This document shows positions 22,345-32,649 of a stretch of 64,000 nt of DNA, one piece after another. The notes beneath the pieces were generated by a model. The model saw only the letters and a list, made by a program, of their open reading frames with translations, had not been told where the DNA came from and did not search any database. How positions within the stretch are numbered: the stretch's first letter is position 1; each line of letters opens with the position of its first letter. This DNA comes from Taudactylus pleione. Its lineage: Eukaryota > Chordata > Amphibia > Anura > Myobatrachidae. The position numbers and the translations under genes were made by a program. Location of the stretch: NCBI GenBank assembly GCA_031769625.1, contig JAUIMM010000645.1, positions 248,001-312,000 of the forward strand, read 5' to 3'.

Positions 22345-23685
22345 CTACAGGGGGGCAGCAAAGAGAACAATGTCCATCTCCCCTCCCTCTGCTGGCTCCT
22401 TGGACATTGACAGCGTAAATCTTACTCTTATGGTTGATAATGGACAGTTTGTTCCCTCTGCTTCCTCTGGAGGTTGGCAACACGCAGCTTGCAACCACTG
22501 CTGGATTTCTGGTGATTGACGGTGACACATTTCTGGCTCTTTATCAGTTGAGAGCATGGGGCTCGCTTGCAGCTTCTGCTTACTCTCTGGAGCATGACCA
22601 CGTATGGTTCTCTTCCTCATTTGCTGGCTGCCTGGAGCTTTGGCGATTTGCTTTCTCCTTCTGCTGCTTCTCTCACACGCTCCCCCTGCTGGCTGCCTGG
22701 AGCTTTGGCGGTTTGCTGCCTCCCTCTGCTGCTCCTCTCACACACGCCCCCTGCTGGCTGCCTGGAGCTTTGGCGGTTTGTTGCCTCCCTCTGCTGGTCC
22801 TCTCGCAAACACTCCCCCTGCTGACTGCCTGGAGCTTTGTCGGTTTGCTGCCTCCTTCTGCTGGTCCTCTCACACGCTCCCCCTGCTGACTGCCTGGAGC
22901 TTTGTCGGTTTGCTGCCTCCTTCTGCTGGTCCTCTCACACGCTCCCCCTGCTGGCTGCCAGGAGCTTTGGCGGTTTGCTGCCTCCGTCTGCTGGTCCTCT
23001 CACACACTCCCCCTGCTGGCTGCCTGGAGGTTGGCAGTTTGCTTTCTCCCTCTGCTGGTCCTCACACGCTCCCCCTGCTGGCTGCCTGGAGCTTTGGCGG
23101 TTTGCTTCCTCCCTCTGCTGGTCCTCTCGCACACGCCCCCTGCTGGCTGCCTGGAGCTTTGGCGGTTTGCTGCCTCCTTCTGCTGGTCCTCTCGCACACG
23201 CCCCCTGCAGGCTGCCTGGAGCTTTGACGGTTTGCTTCCTCCCTCTGCTGGTCCTCTCGCACACTCCCCCTGCAGGCTGCCTGGAGCTTTGTCGGTTTGC
23301 TGCCGCCCTCTGCTGCTCCTCTCGCACACGCCCCCTGCTGGCTGCCTGAAGCTTTGGCGGTTTGCTGCCTCCTTCTGCTGGTCCTCTCGCACACGCCCCC
23401 TGCAGGCTGCCTGGAGCTTTGACGGTTTGCTTCCTCCCTCTGCTGGTCCTCTCGCACACTCCCCCTGCTGGCTGCCTGGAGCTTTGTCGGTTTGCTGCCG
23501 CCCTCTGCTGGTCCTCTCGCACACTCCCCCTGCTGGCTGCCTGAAGCTTTGGCGGTTTGCTGCCTCCTCTGCTGCTCCTCTCGTACACGCCCCCTGCTGG
23601 CTGCCTGGAGCTTTGGCGGTTTGCTGCCTCCCTCTGCTGCTTCTCTCGCACACGCCCCCTGCTGGCTGCCTGGAGGTTGATAGTA
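22345..23685. repeat. 65-bp minisatellite, degenerate at its left end
   Basis: About 17 good copies from 22600 of a unit containing ctggctgcctggagctttgg and cggtttgctgcctcc. Recognisable but diverged relatives (ctggaggttggcaacacgca) extend back to about 22345. The long open frames on both strands are periodicity artefacts. Confidence 0.93.
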
Positions 23686-23899
23686 TGCTGCTTGCTGTAC
23701 TCATATCTTGTTTTCCCATATATACAGTATTGTGTAGGAGTAGAGTGAGGGGGATGATGGGAGAGGGGTTTTGGAGGAAGTGTAACAAAAATTGAAAATT
23801 GGATAAAAACTGAAAATGAATAATGTCATATTACTAAAAAGATGAGGGGGTAATTTGTGCCGAGTTTTTGCTAATTTTCCTCAAGCCTCAGAATAAGGG

Positions 23900-24240
23900 T
23901 CTGTCACCCATTCTGTGCACCAGGCCTGTCAGCGGCAATGATCCATGAAATAGTCTGCCGCTGGCTTTGTTCTGATAAGAATGAACAAATCTGCACAAAG
24001 CCGGCTCCCGGAATCTCATCTTCATACATGCTTTGCAGTTTAAAGGAAATAAGCTGTTTGCTGACTTGATTAATCAGACAATTGAGGGCTTTTTTTTTTG
24101 TCGCTTTGATCTTTGCGGTCTCCAAGGTAACGCGGTTGACACTAATGTTGAGCTCAAGTTAAGACAATCAGAAATTGTCGACATCACAAACATTGTGATG
24201 AAAATAAAAAGCGTTCCTTTATTTTGAAGACCTCCTGGCA
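23900..24240. promoter_or_regulatory. Candidate conserved non-coding element
   Basis: Single copy and AT-rich, with clustered motifs: cttgattaatcagacaattg, tttgatctttgc (TCF/LEF-like), tctgataagaatgaacaaa (GATA/SOX-like). It has no coding frame and no repeats. The assignment is inference from composition only. Confidence 0.3.
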
Positions 24241-24539
24241 TCTGTCTATGAAGGTTTGTAACCTGGGAACACTATAAGTTTCCGATTCTCCAGCCAGCGG
24301 GCATTCCCTTACTGCGCCCTGTGTGGACGCGGCGCTCGGTAACGTCTCTGCTCCGTGAAACGCTCTCTGTTTGCGAATGTGAAAGTGTGACTTCCAGCAT
24401 TGACCCATTGAGACGTATGAAATAGTAGCTGGTATATCCCTGTGTGTATTTCACAGGCCAGCAGAAAGGGGACCCAGTGTTGTGATATATTACAAGGCGC
24501 GGCCATTGTGTCTCTCTCAGATGATTTACACACTTTAAA

Positions 24540-24910
24540 CCTGTAAAATTGAAAGGAATTTAAAGGAGAGAGAAGAAAAAAACCTCCCAAATCCGGCTGC
24601 GTATTGGCTGGAGGTTGCGCTGCTGCCTTTACAAATCTTCTAAGTGGCTGTAAAGATGATCGCCTCGAGGGAACAGCCAGGACCGGCTTCTGAAACCAGC
24701 TAAAGCCCTTATCTTATATCCAAGCAAAGTACCATTAATCTTTTTGAAAGACCTTTTTATGGCTTTTAATATAGCCCAAATTAGAACATTTTACACCCTT
24801 GGTTCCTGAAATATAGCGATAAAAAGCCTTTAGAGCTTAGTTTTCCTGACTGCGGGCTCGGACCAATTTCCAGTTCTTTGCGATAATGTTTAGACACCTT
24901 AATTAAAATG
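24540..24910. promoter_or_regulatory. Candidate conserved non-coding element
   Basis: Single-copy sequence with attggctgg (CCAAT-like), cttatcttat (GATA), taatctttttgaaag, and tttttatggcttttaatat (HOX/CDX-like). It is repeat-free and non-coding in all frames. The assignment is inference. Confidence 0.28.
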
Positions 24911-25448
24911 CAGCAAAATACTGGATGTTCCGTGTGAGAAGTGCCGCGGATTTTCTACAAAAGAACTTGTTTGTATTCTGTATTGTATATCTCCGGTCTG
25001 TATGGGCGCAGATATATCCTGGCGCGGTGAAGAGGTGACCGCCAGGAGGGGGGGGGGGGATATTAATGCATCATTCTGACCGTCGCTCATTAACCCACTA
25101 ACTCCCACTGTGGCTCGTGTGTCGCTCTCTGTTACTGGAAGTCTCTGGGTTCTGCCAGGGTCTGCGCACTTCTGGGACGTATCTGTACCTCGGAGGCCCA
25201 GATGGTAAAGCAGCGAGTGAGCACATAGTAATTACCATGGAACCTGAATTTATTAACATTTTACGTGTTTGTGTGTTATTGGAAATGGCCCTAACTGACC
25301 GATGATCAGAAAATAGACCTTCGGATTTGTTGTTCTTCAGACGTGGCCAAAGTAACGGGGGATTCATGCTGATAAAAAGCCCATTTTCCCGGGTGATTAT
25401 TAGGCCCTGCCCACTTGTGTAATGGCGGAAGCACTCTTCTGTTCTACC

Positions 25449-25522
25449 CTCAGCCCCAGGTACTGCCACCCTCAGCCCCAGGTACTGCCACCCTCAGCCC
25501 CAGGTACTGCCACCCTCAGCCT
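25449..25522. repeat. 22-bp minisatellite next to a splice acceptor
   Basis: About 3.5 copies of cctcagccccaggtactgcc plus ac, ending about 20 bases upstream of the acceptor AG at 25540. It lies over the probable branch-point region. Confidence 0.9.
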
Positions 25523-25540
25523 GTGTCTCCTCTCTTACAG

Positions 25541-25650
25541 ATAGCGGTGAAGATCACCAAAGCTGTGTCCTGTCACAAGTACGTGAGCGCCAAGGAGGAG
25601 CAGGAACCCTGGCAGGAGAGTGAGAAGAGGCGCAAGCCGATGGCCTGGGG
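25541..25650 (+). CDS. FAM204A: FAM204A exon, VKITKAV segment
   Basis: The acceptor cctctcttacag ends at 25540 and the donor GGG|GTGAGG starts at 25651 (phase 2). It encodes IAVKITKAVSCHKYVSAKEE and ends RRKPMAWG. Mammalian FAM204A has VKIAKAVACHNFVKAKKE and a lysine-rich end with LAWG, so the length and residues agree. Confidence 0.93.
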
Positions 25651-25659
25651 GTGAGGACC

Positions 25660-26170
25660 ATTCGCAGACCATGTGACGCAGGCCTTGTGGCACATCTGAT
25701 GTAGAGCTCATAGCACCCGTGACCAGGGTGACGCATATCTTATAGCACATGTGACATGCAAGACAGATCACCTAGCGCGTGACGCAGGTAACGGAGACCT
25801 CCTAGCGCGTGACGCAGGTAACAGAGACCTCCTAGCGCGTGACGCAAACCTCCTAGCACGTGACGCAGGTAACGGAGACCTCCTAGCACGTGTGACCTGA
25901 ATGACGCAGACCTCCCAGCACGTGTGACCTGAATGACTCAGACCTCCTAGCACGTGATGCAGGTAACGCAGACCTCATAGAACATGTAACCTGAATGATG
26001 TAGCCCTTATAGATCACTGTAAGTGGTGCATACATGTGACAGGTGTTGTAGCCCTTATAGATCAGTGTAAGTGGTGCATACATGTGACAGGTGTTGTAGC
26101 CCTTATAGATCAGTGTAAGTGGTGCATACATGTGACAGGTGTTGTAGCCCTTATAGATCAGTGTAATTAA
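25660..26170. repeat. Two minisatellites filling the last FAM204A intron
   Basis: About 25665-25965 holds units of roughly 30 bp (gtgacgcaggtaacggagac, ctcctagcac), diverged nearest the donor. 26000-26165 holds about 3.5 copies of a 48-bp unit (gtggtgcatacatgtgacag). Little of this 561-bp intron is unique. Confidence 0.9.
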
Positions 26171-26211
26171 ACCTCTGATTAACCACTTACGTTCTAGTTT
26201 TCTATTTTCAG

Positions 26212-26263
26212 GTTTGAGGCCAAGAGAAGATGGGAAACCAAAAGCAACATGGGGTACATGTAA
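26212..26263 (+). CDS. FAM204A: FAM204A terminal coding exon
   Basis: The acceptor ttctattttcag ends at 26211. One base completes a Gly codon, followed by FEAKRRWETKSNMGYM and TAA at 26261-26263. This C-terminus is nearly invariant in vertebrate FAM204A (human FEAKKRWETKSNMGYM), which makes the gene call secure. Confidence 0.96.
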
Positions 26264-26619
26264 CGGGAGCAGCGCTGCTGTGCATACTCCAGTGCCCTGA
26301 GCGCACGTGTGCAGCAGATAATTACACGCCGTCCCCGGTGGATATGCTGAAGATTTGCGCACATTTATGGTATATTGTGCTGCTACTTACCCTCCCACAA
26401 TCCAGATATTCCCAACCGTGGCCGACATGGGTGTGGCCTCTATCAATGGGTGTGGCCTCTATCAATGGGTGTGGTTTGTCCAAACATATTGTGACCTTTA
26501 TTATTATCGTACTGTCCATGGAAAAATGCTTTGTCAGCCATGTTGTGTTTTTCTATACCAAGGTATGGAAACTGTTATATATATATATATATATATAACT
26601 TCCAGCTTTCACTATGACA
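26264..26619 (+). other. FAM204A: FAM204A 3' untranslated region (start)
   Basis: Non-coding sequence after the stop, with a 19-bp direct repeat (gtggcctctatcaatgggt at about 26433-26470) and an (AT)n run at 26575-26597. No AATAAA is seen here. The UTR may extend through the next array to AATAAA at 27837. Confidence 0.5.
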
Positions 26620-27708
26620 GAGATCTGAGCTGGAGTGGGAGGGGCGCAGTACAGAGATCTGAGCTGGAGCGGGAGGGGCGCAGTACAGAGATCTGAGCAG
26701 GAGGGGGTGCAGTACAGAGATCTGAGCTGGAGCGGGAGGGGCACAGTACAGAGATCGGAGCGGGAGGGGCGCAGTACAGAGATCTGAGCAGGAGCGGGAG
26801 GGGCGCAGTACAGAGATCTGAGCAGGAGCGGGAGGGGCGCAGTACAGAGATCTGAGCTGGAGCGGGAGGGGCGCAGTACAGAGATCTGAGCTGGAGCGGG
26901 AGGGGCGCAGTACAGAGATCTGAGCTGGAGCGGGAGGGGCGCAGTACAGAGATCTGAGCTGGAGCGGGAGGGGCGCAGTACAGAGATCTGAGCTGGAGCG
27001 GGAGGGGCGCAGTACAGAGATCTGAGCAGGAGCGGGAGGGGCGCAGTACAGAGATCTGAGCGGGAGGGGCGCAGTACAGAGATCTGAGCGGGAGGGGCGC
27101 AGTACAGAGATCTGAGCGGGAGGGGCGCAGTACAGAGATCTGAGCGGGAGCGGGAGGGGCGCAGTACAGAGATCTGAGCGGGAGCGGGAGGGGCGCAGTA
27201 CAGAGATTGGAGCGGGAGGGGCGCAGCACAGAGATCTGAGCTGGAGCGGGAGGGGCGCAGCACAGAGATCTGAGCTGGAGCGGGAGGGGCGCAGCACAGA
27301 GATCTGAGCTGGAGCGGGAGGGGCGCAGCACAGAGATCTGAGCTGGAGCGGGAGGGGCGTAGTACAGAGATCTGAGCAGGAGGGGCGCAGTACAGAGATC
27401 TGAGCTGGAGCGGGAGGGGCGCAGTACAGAGATCTGAGCTGGAGCGGGAGGGGCGCAGTACAGAGATCTGAGCTGGAGCGGGAGGGGCGCAGTACAGAGA
27501 TCTGAGCTGGAGCGGGAGGGGCGAGGTACAGAGATCTGAGCTGGAGCGGGAGGGGCGCAGTACAGAGATCTGAGCTGGAGCGGGAGGGGCGCAGTACAGA
27601 GATCTGAGCTGGAGCGGGAGGGGCGCAGTACAGAGATCTGAGCAGGAGCGGGAGGGGCGCAGTACAGAGATCTGAGCAGGAGGGGCGCAGTACAGAGATC
27701 TGGGGTGC
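26620..27708. repeat. 33-bp minisatellite
   Basis: About 33 copies of gagctggagcgggaggggcg plus cagtacagagatct, with 5-6 bp deletions in some copies (gagcgggagggg). The minus-strand serine/proline-rich frame is a product of the 33-bp period. Confidence 0.97.
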
Positions 27709-29990
27709 AGGGAAGCAATTTCTACTTACAGAACTCGTGGTGATAAACTCTGAGCCATCATATTTACATCTAATCCTGTAAGAAATCCATCAATTATTAT
27801 TATTGTGTCAGATCAGAGGAGGCTTCAATTATAAATAATAAATTTTTTTTTATATTAAATCAGTTTCTAAAATTATAATCTAATCTCTGTAGACATACAA
27901 ACACCTCTTCTCATACTCTTGTGAATGAGCCCCGGTCATCTCCCGATACTACAAGTGTTACTTAGAAGGAAGCGCCACATTTAACCGTCTCGTAATCTGT
28001 TTGGAAATGACCATAATAGATATTACAGCCCAGCGTCAGTATTGTGTATAATGTGTTATGCTGGATCTCCCTGGTGCACAGTAGAATGTAAATGACACAT
28101 TACTGGAGCAGTTCTATCTAACGTACCTGTCTTATGTCTACAAGAGGCTGTAGCGGGCGGAATTGCCCCGGGGTAGTCTACCAGCTTTCTGGCCATCCTT
28201 GTATACTGCAGCCAAAAAAGATAGACGTCCACCTGCTAATGGGGACTATCTGTGCTGTAATTGGGTGTAAATGATACGTCTGCTGACTGGTTCCTGTAAC
28301 AGCCCCTAAATCTGCCCCAGCTGCGTTCTTCTCTGTACGTATCTGTGTTTTCTCTTCCTATACAGGTCCTGCGTTTCTGTCCTATTAGCTATTTTCTTAG
28401 GATTACAAAGCAAGTAAATGTATTGCTGTAATAAGTACAGTCTACACTACATCTGCACCATCCCTGCGCTAACTGGCGTCGTACTTTATCTTGTGTCTCT
28501 CTGAAGATCTGGCATCTAGATACTGTCCTTAAAGTCTCACTACTAATGTATGACAGTGGTATCGTATTATAGTAACATAGTTCTGGTTACATGGCGCCTT
28601 CTCTTGGTTACGTCACCTGCCATCTAGGTAATGAGCCCCACTGCCCCAGCATGTTCTCTAATTGTAGAGTTTGGTTGAAGTTGTATCACATAGGATTGTG
28701 TAGGCCTTGGACTCTACTTTCCAGTGTGGGGTATCTGCAAATAGTGTTTCTATTCTGGGAATGACTTGAGAGATCCTGGGGCCTAATGGTCCTCTCCCGA
28801 ACTCAGGACTGCACCATGTGCATATCGTCAATGTATTTGACCTGTTATCCGCAGTCGGCCCACCATCGAATTCACCTCAGCCCATACATCCAACTCTTGC
28901 AAAACCAGTGGCGTAACAATTCGGTGGTGAACTTTCTTGTAGGCATATTATTATCCGCAACCCATGGCTGTGGTTATGGAACCTCCTGTTCTATAATGAC
29001 TTTGATATTATGAATGTTGTGTAATGGGATATCCGTATCCATGGGGACACAGTCCTAGTGCATTATATCATCTTCCCCCCCGGGGGGGTAGGAGAGAGGA
29101 GGAGTAAAGATACCAAAGGCCTAGAACAACAAAATAGCAACAGTCCACTCTTGGATTATTGAGACGACTACACGGCTTTAATTATTGGTTGTTCTATTCC
29201 ATCGTTCTGTAACAGGATGATATTTATCTGGGAAAAATCGAGGGGCTGGTTATGAAGTCTCCTTTTTGATCCCTGTGTCCTCTCAGAGCTGTCTAGTTCT
29301 GGTTAGATGGCTTCACAACTGGGGCCACTCCGAAATAGGAGCAGTTTGGGTGGTGGTGGGACCTGGTCATTGTCTGCTACTCTTCAGAACCTGGAGTATT
29401 TGGTGGAGAATTTGCAGGTCACTGATGTCCTTCCCGTATTCTGTCTCTTTACTAACTTTATTTCCTGTAAAGATATTAATCACTGTTACATATTTATAAA
29501 GTTGAGTTTATTTATAACCTGTTGAATATGAATTAAAGGGATCATGATTTTATTTACATGTCTGTCTAGGATGACGAGATGGTTTATGCCTCTGTGGAGT
29601 GTGAGTGGCCAAAGATATATGTAATTAAGGGCTTTATCGCAGAAGAACAAACCGCATCAGAGCTGGGGAAAGGGGAGTCTGAGGAGCTGCATCCATTGAG
29701 TAAAAAGGAAATCAACCTCTGTTACCTGCAGGCTATTCTGTGCGGAGAGAAGATTGGTGGCAGCAGAGGTTGATGTGGCAATGGGAATAGATGGAGCCAG
29801 GCAGAGAGATGACCCACAGATGGGATGGTAGGACCGGCAGGGGCATAGCTTGTTGCAACTCTGAAGGAAGTTATTGAGAGAGGAAACTAGTTCTAGGATA
29901 AGATTCCACTATTGTGTCCGCTCCCAGGTCTAAAAAATTTGTGAACCTTTTTAACTTTCTAAATTGTGGCATACATCTGGACCGACTTAT
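27709..29990. other. Single-copy intergenic sequence
   Basis: This is the 3' side of FAM204A. AATAAA at 27837-27842 is a possible distal poly(A) signal. Otherwise nothing is recognised; the small open frames (up to about 77 codons) lack splice context or family features. Confidence 0.4.
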
Positions 29991-30049
29991 TTTCAGATCA
30001 CCATCTAAGAGAACCCAGTAAACCAAATAACACTGAAAGGGATTTTTTC

Positions 30050-30533
30050 TTTTTATCAAAGTGTGAAAAAAAATATAAGTGATCCAAATACAATTTCTTG
30101 GTTGGAAACAGCATGCGAGTCTTTAGTATACAGAGTCTCTGGTGTGGCTCTCCTGAGCAGCAAGGTCTCCATCTTACATTTAGGGTAATTGATCAGTCCC
30201 CGCACACTGGCTTGGAGGAAATTTGGCCCATGGCTTTTTATACAACTGCTTGATCTCATGGTGGGCTTTCTTTCAATGACCCCCTGCTTCAGGCCCTGCC
30301 ACAACATTTCTAGCAGCTGAAGTGCTGGACGATGACTTGGCAATTCCAAAACTATTTTTGTAGACTGACTTGGATGGTTGGGGTTGCTGTTCTACTCTAA
30401 GACCTTCCTGCTGGTCATCCTCAGTCCAGATACCCTGACATTCTACTACATAAATCTGCTGGAACATCCCAGAGTTCATAGCAAACTGTCCTGTTTGGAG
30501 GAGTTGTGGCCAATGCCACGTGGGTGTGGACAC
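30050..30533 (-). pseudogene. Tc1-like transposase remnant
   Basis: On the minus strand, frames encode a degenerate end of a Tc1/mariner transposase. LLEMLWQGLKQGVIERKPT (about 30230-30310) matches the family block PIEMLWQDLK..V..RKP that follows the last catalytic residue. Upstream MNSGMFQQIY and QQPQPSKSVYK resemble the TMNS..Y..I and QQD.DPKH.SK blocks with substitutions. At least one frame change and the missing DPKHTS catalytic Asp mean it is dead. The downstream AT-rich part (gtgtgaaaaaaaatataagt) resembles Tc1 ends. Confidence 0.65.
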
Positions 30534-30675
30534 TCCTACACCATCTGCCCCAATGCCACGTGGATGTGGACACTCCTACACCACCTGCCCCAATGCCACG
30601 TGGGTGTGGACACTCCTACACCATCTGCCCCAATGCCACGTGGGTGTGGACACTCCTACACCACCTGCCCTAATG
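30510..30675. repeat. 40-bp minisatellite
   Basis: Four copies of ccaatgccacgtgggtgtgg plus acactcctacaccacctgcc, overlapping the upstream end of the Tc1 relic. Confidence 0.93.
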
Positions 30676-30784
30676 TGGCTCTAAACAAGTAAAGGTAGAA
30701 AAAAAATGCATAATTTTGCGAGGAAAGTAGAGATGCAATTGTAATAGTGGATGCTTACACGATATAGTCCAGCAGCTTGTGTCT

Positions 30785-30900
30785 GTCACTGGAGAGAGCG
30801 CCTTGGAGTGAGGTTATTAGCGCCGGTCACTGGGGCGAGCGCCTTGGCGTGAGGTTATTAGCGCCGGTCACTGGGGCGAGCGCCTTGGCGTGAGGTTATG
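30785..30900. repeat. 41-bp minisatellite
   Basis: Three copies of ggtcactggggcgagcgcct plus tggcgtgaggttattagcgcc. Confidence 0.9.
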
Positions 30901-31204
30901 AGTGTCTGTATTTGTGAAGGACACGGATGTGCACTACTCACCCTCACCTGTAGGTATATTCTCTGCACCCTTATGGTGACTGCACACTGAGCCCTTTTTG
31001 TCTCGCTGAAGCTCACACGCTGTTATTTCTGAAACTGGACATTAAGGAAAATGCAGAACGTGGAGGAGACCCCCTGGGTGGGGGAGGGGTGCGAATTTGT
31101 TATCTATGTGACGGTGATTCATGTACAATGGCAAAAGAACTGGCCTACACTGAAGGTAAAAAAGAAAATCCACCAAAAACATATCTACATAATAAAAGCA
31201 AATG

Positions 31205-31692
31205 GTGGTCAGAGATATCTGTGGTAATTGACCGCGGTGCCCCCAGGGGAGGGCGATTCTGAGATATCTGTAGGTGGTAATATAATCGCCCTCCCCCGGG
31301 GGCACTGCGGTCAGAGATATCTGTAGGTGGTAATATAATCGCCCTCCCCCGGGGGCACCGCGGTCAGAGATATCTGTAGGTGATAATATAATCGCCCTCC
31401 CCTGGGGTTGCATAAAATCGGATTTAATAAAAAAATAAAAAACTGATTGATTTAAATATAATTTAAATTAAAAATCCCTTTTTAAATAAACGTTTAAAAA
31501 TTTAAAACGTTTACTTAAAAAATCCTATTTAAATCCAAAAAAATCTGATTGAAATCAAATAAATCCGTTTTTGATTTTTTTTTAAAATCCGATTTCTATG
31601 CAACCCTGCCGGGGGGCAACGTGGTCACAGAATTCTGTATGTGGTAATATAATCACCCTCCCCTGGGGGCAGAGATTTCTGTGGGTGGTAAT
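31205..31692. repeat. 53-bp minisatellite, interrupted by an AT-rich insertion
   Basis: Copies of a unit with cagagatatctgtaggtggt and aatataatcgccctcccc lie at 31205-31408 and resume at 31620-31692. The gap is the palindromic insertion. Confidence 0.9.
31408..31607. mobile_element. AT-rich MITE-like element with inverted ends
   Basis: About 200 bp. The ends are ggttgcataaaatcggattt and the inverted aaaatccgatttctatgcaa. The interior is almost pure A/T, built from aaatccnattt-type words. It sits inside one copy of a minisatellite, so it inserted after the array formed. The target duplication is not clear (at most 2 bp). Confidence 0.65.
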
Positions 31693-31744
31693 GTACCCAG
31701 CTAAATGCCCCACTTCATCCCAGCTCCATGTTAGCATTTGTGCT

Positions 31745-32012
31745 GCATAGTGGTGACTGTACCCCCAGTCTGTCCCTGGATTTGCTCTGCGGTGACTGTA
31801 CCCCCAGTCTGCCCCGGGATTTGCTCCGCGGTGACTGTACCCCCAGTCTGTCCTGGGATTTGCTCCGCAGTGACTGTACCCCCAGTCTGTCCCGGGATTT
31901 GCTCCGCAGTGACTGTACCCCCAGTCTGTCCCGGGATTTGCTCCGCAGTGACTGTACCCCCAGTCTGTCCCGGGATTTGCTCCGCAGTGACTGTACCCCC
32001 AGTCTGTCCCTG
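31745..32012. repeat. 39-bp minisatellite touching a terminal exon
   Basis: Seven copies of gtgactgtacccccagtctg plus tcccgggatttgctccgca. It ends two bases from the stop codon of the minus-strand gene, so it forms the start of that gene's 3' UTR. Confidence 0.95.
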
Positions 32013-32014
32013 GC

Positions 32015-32206
32015 CTATGTCAGGATACGTGCTGCTTTGTGGAGGGGAATCAGGCAGCTGCCAGATAGAGCTGCAGAGCGCTGGATGAATGACTGAATCT
32101 GCGTCTTGTTTCTCAGAGGACTCTGCTGTTCCAGTGCCCCTGACAGCTCATCTACAGTGAGATAGACAGCACGAGTCTTGGAATGTGTAGACAGCACATC
32201 TTCACA
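32015..32206 (-). CDS. Minus-strand gene, terminal exon
   Basis: The acceptor gtctctttcccag precedes 32206. There are 64 codons including TAG at 32017-32015. It starts CEDVLSTHSKTRAVYLTVDE, continues with a polar helical region (ELSGALEQQSPLRNKTQIQS) and ends HKAARILT. The VYLTVDELSGAL..QSPL part has the spacing of an EF-hand-like helical pair without a calcium loop. Confidence 0.7.
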   Translation of the reverse strand, partial: CEDVLSTHSKTRAVYLTVDELSGALEQQSPLRNKTQIQSFIQRSAALSGSCLIPLHKAARILT

Positions 32207-32649
32207 CTGGGAAAGAGACAGTAAGAGACTGGTCAGAGACTTATTACAGGAGTGATTATTATTGGTTGAGTCCTCGTGGAGAATAGCGCTAGGTAAACAT
32301 GAGCGATTTATTCCTATAGTGTTGTTTGATCAGACGCATCCATCCCGGCTCCACTGGAGGAGCTCACAGCTTTCACCTCTCTACTGTTCTTAAGGGTTAA
32401 AGCGCACAACCCCCTCCCAGAGTTACTTCTGATACCAAGTGGTTGCTGCCCGGACCATGGGGTTGCTGTAATATTCCTTTTATCAGGGACACATGAATGA
32501 CTCCTGATCCGCACTAAGCTGCACACACCTGATGTCTCAGCTCCTGGAGCTCTCCTGTAAGCTGGTACCACGAAAGGCCGGTTCCCTGCCTGATCCCTGC
32601 ACCGGACTAGAACAGCCATCACACAGCTACTGACACTGCTGAACCCAAA

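Larger units (their letters stand above)
8556..26263 (+). other. FAM204A: FAM204A gene, 3' five exons (partial, 5' end outside window)
   Basis: Five exons splice into a 142-residue C-terminal part plus stop, in a single frame: 8556-8637, 9090-9184, 11976-12065, 25541-25650 and 26212-26263. Donor/acceptor phases are 1, 0, 0, 2. The order and content match vertebrate FAM204A: a basic helical stretch, then QKYFGINDH, DQAVKKGDIEEAEQLS, LATRE, KITKAVSCH and the invariant end FEAKRRWETKSNMGYM. FAM204A is a widely expressed small protein of no firmly established function. The N-terminal acidic part is not found here and must lie 5' of the window or be split by the DIRS region. Intron 12066-25540 (13.5 kb) is mostly tandem arrays and starts with a GC donor. 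No canonical AATAAA occurs in the first 350 bases after the stop; one lies at 27837, beyond a 1.1-kb array. Confidence 0.93.

Noticed and set aside
22604..23795. Frames of 200-300 codons on both strands
   Set aside because: Overlapping frames on both strands of the 65-bp array. No coding feature beyond the repeat.
26553..27718. Ser/Pro/Leu repeat frames of up to 368 codons on the minus strand
   Set aside because: A 33-bp unit equals 11 codons, so any stop-free unit gives a long frame. Several frames are open at once.
29266..29525. 70-77 codon frames in 29.2-29.5 kb
   Set aside because: No splice sites, no family motif, and composition like the surrounding intergenic DNA.
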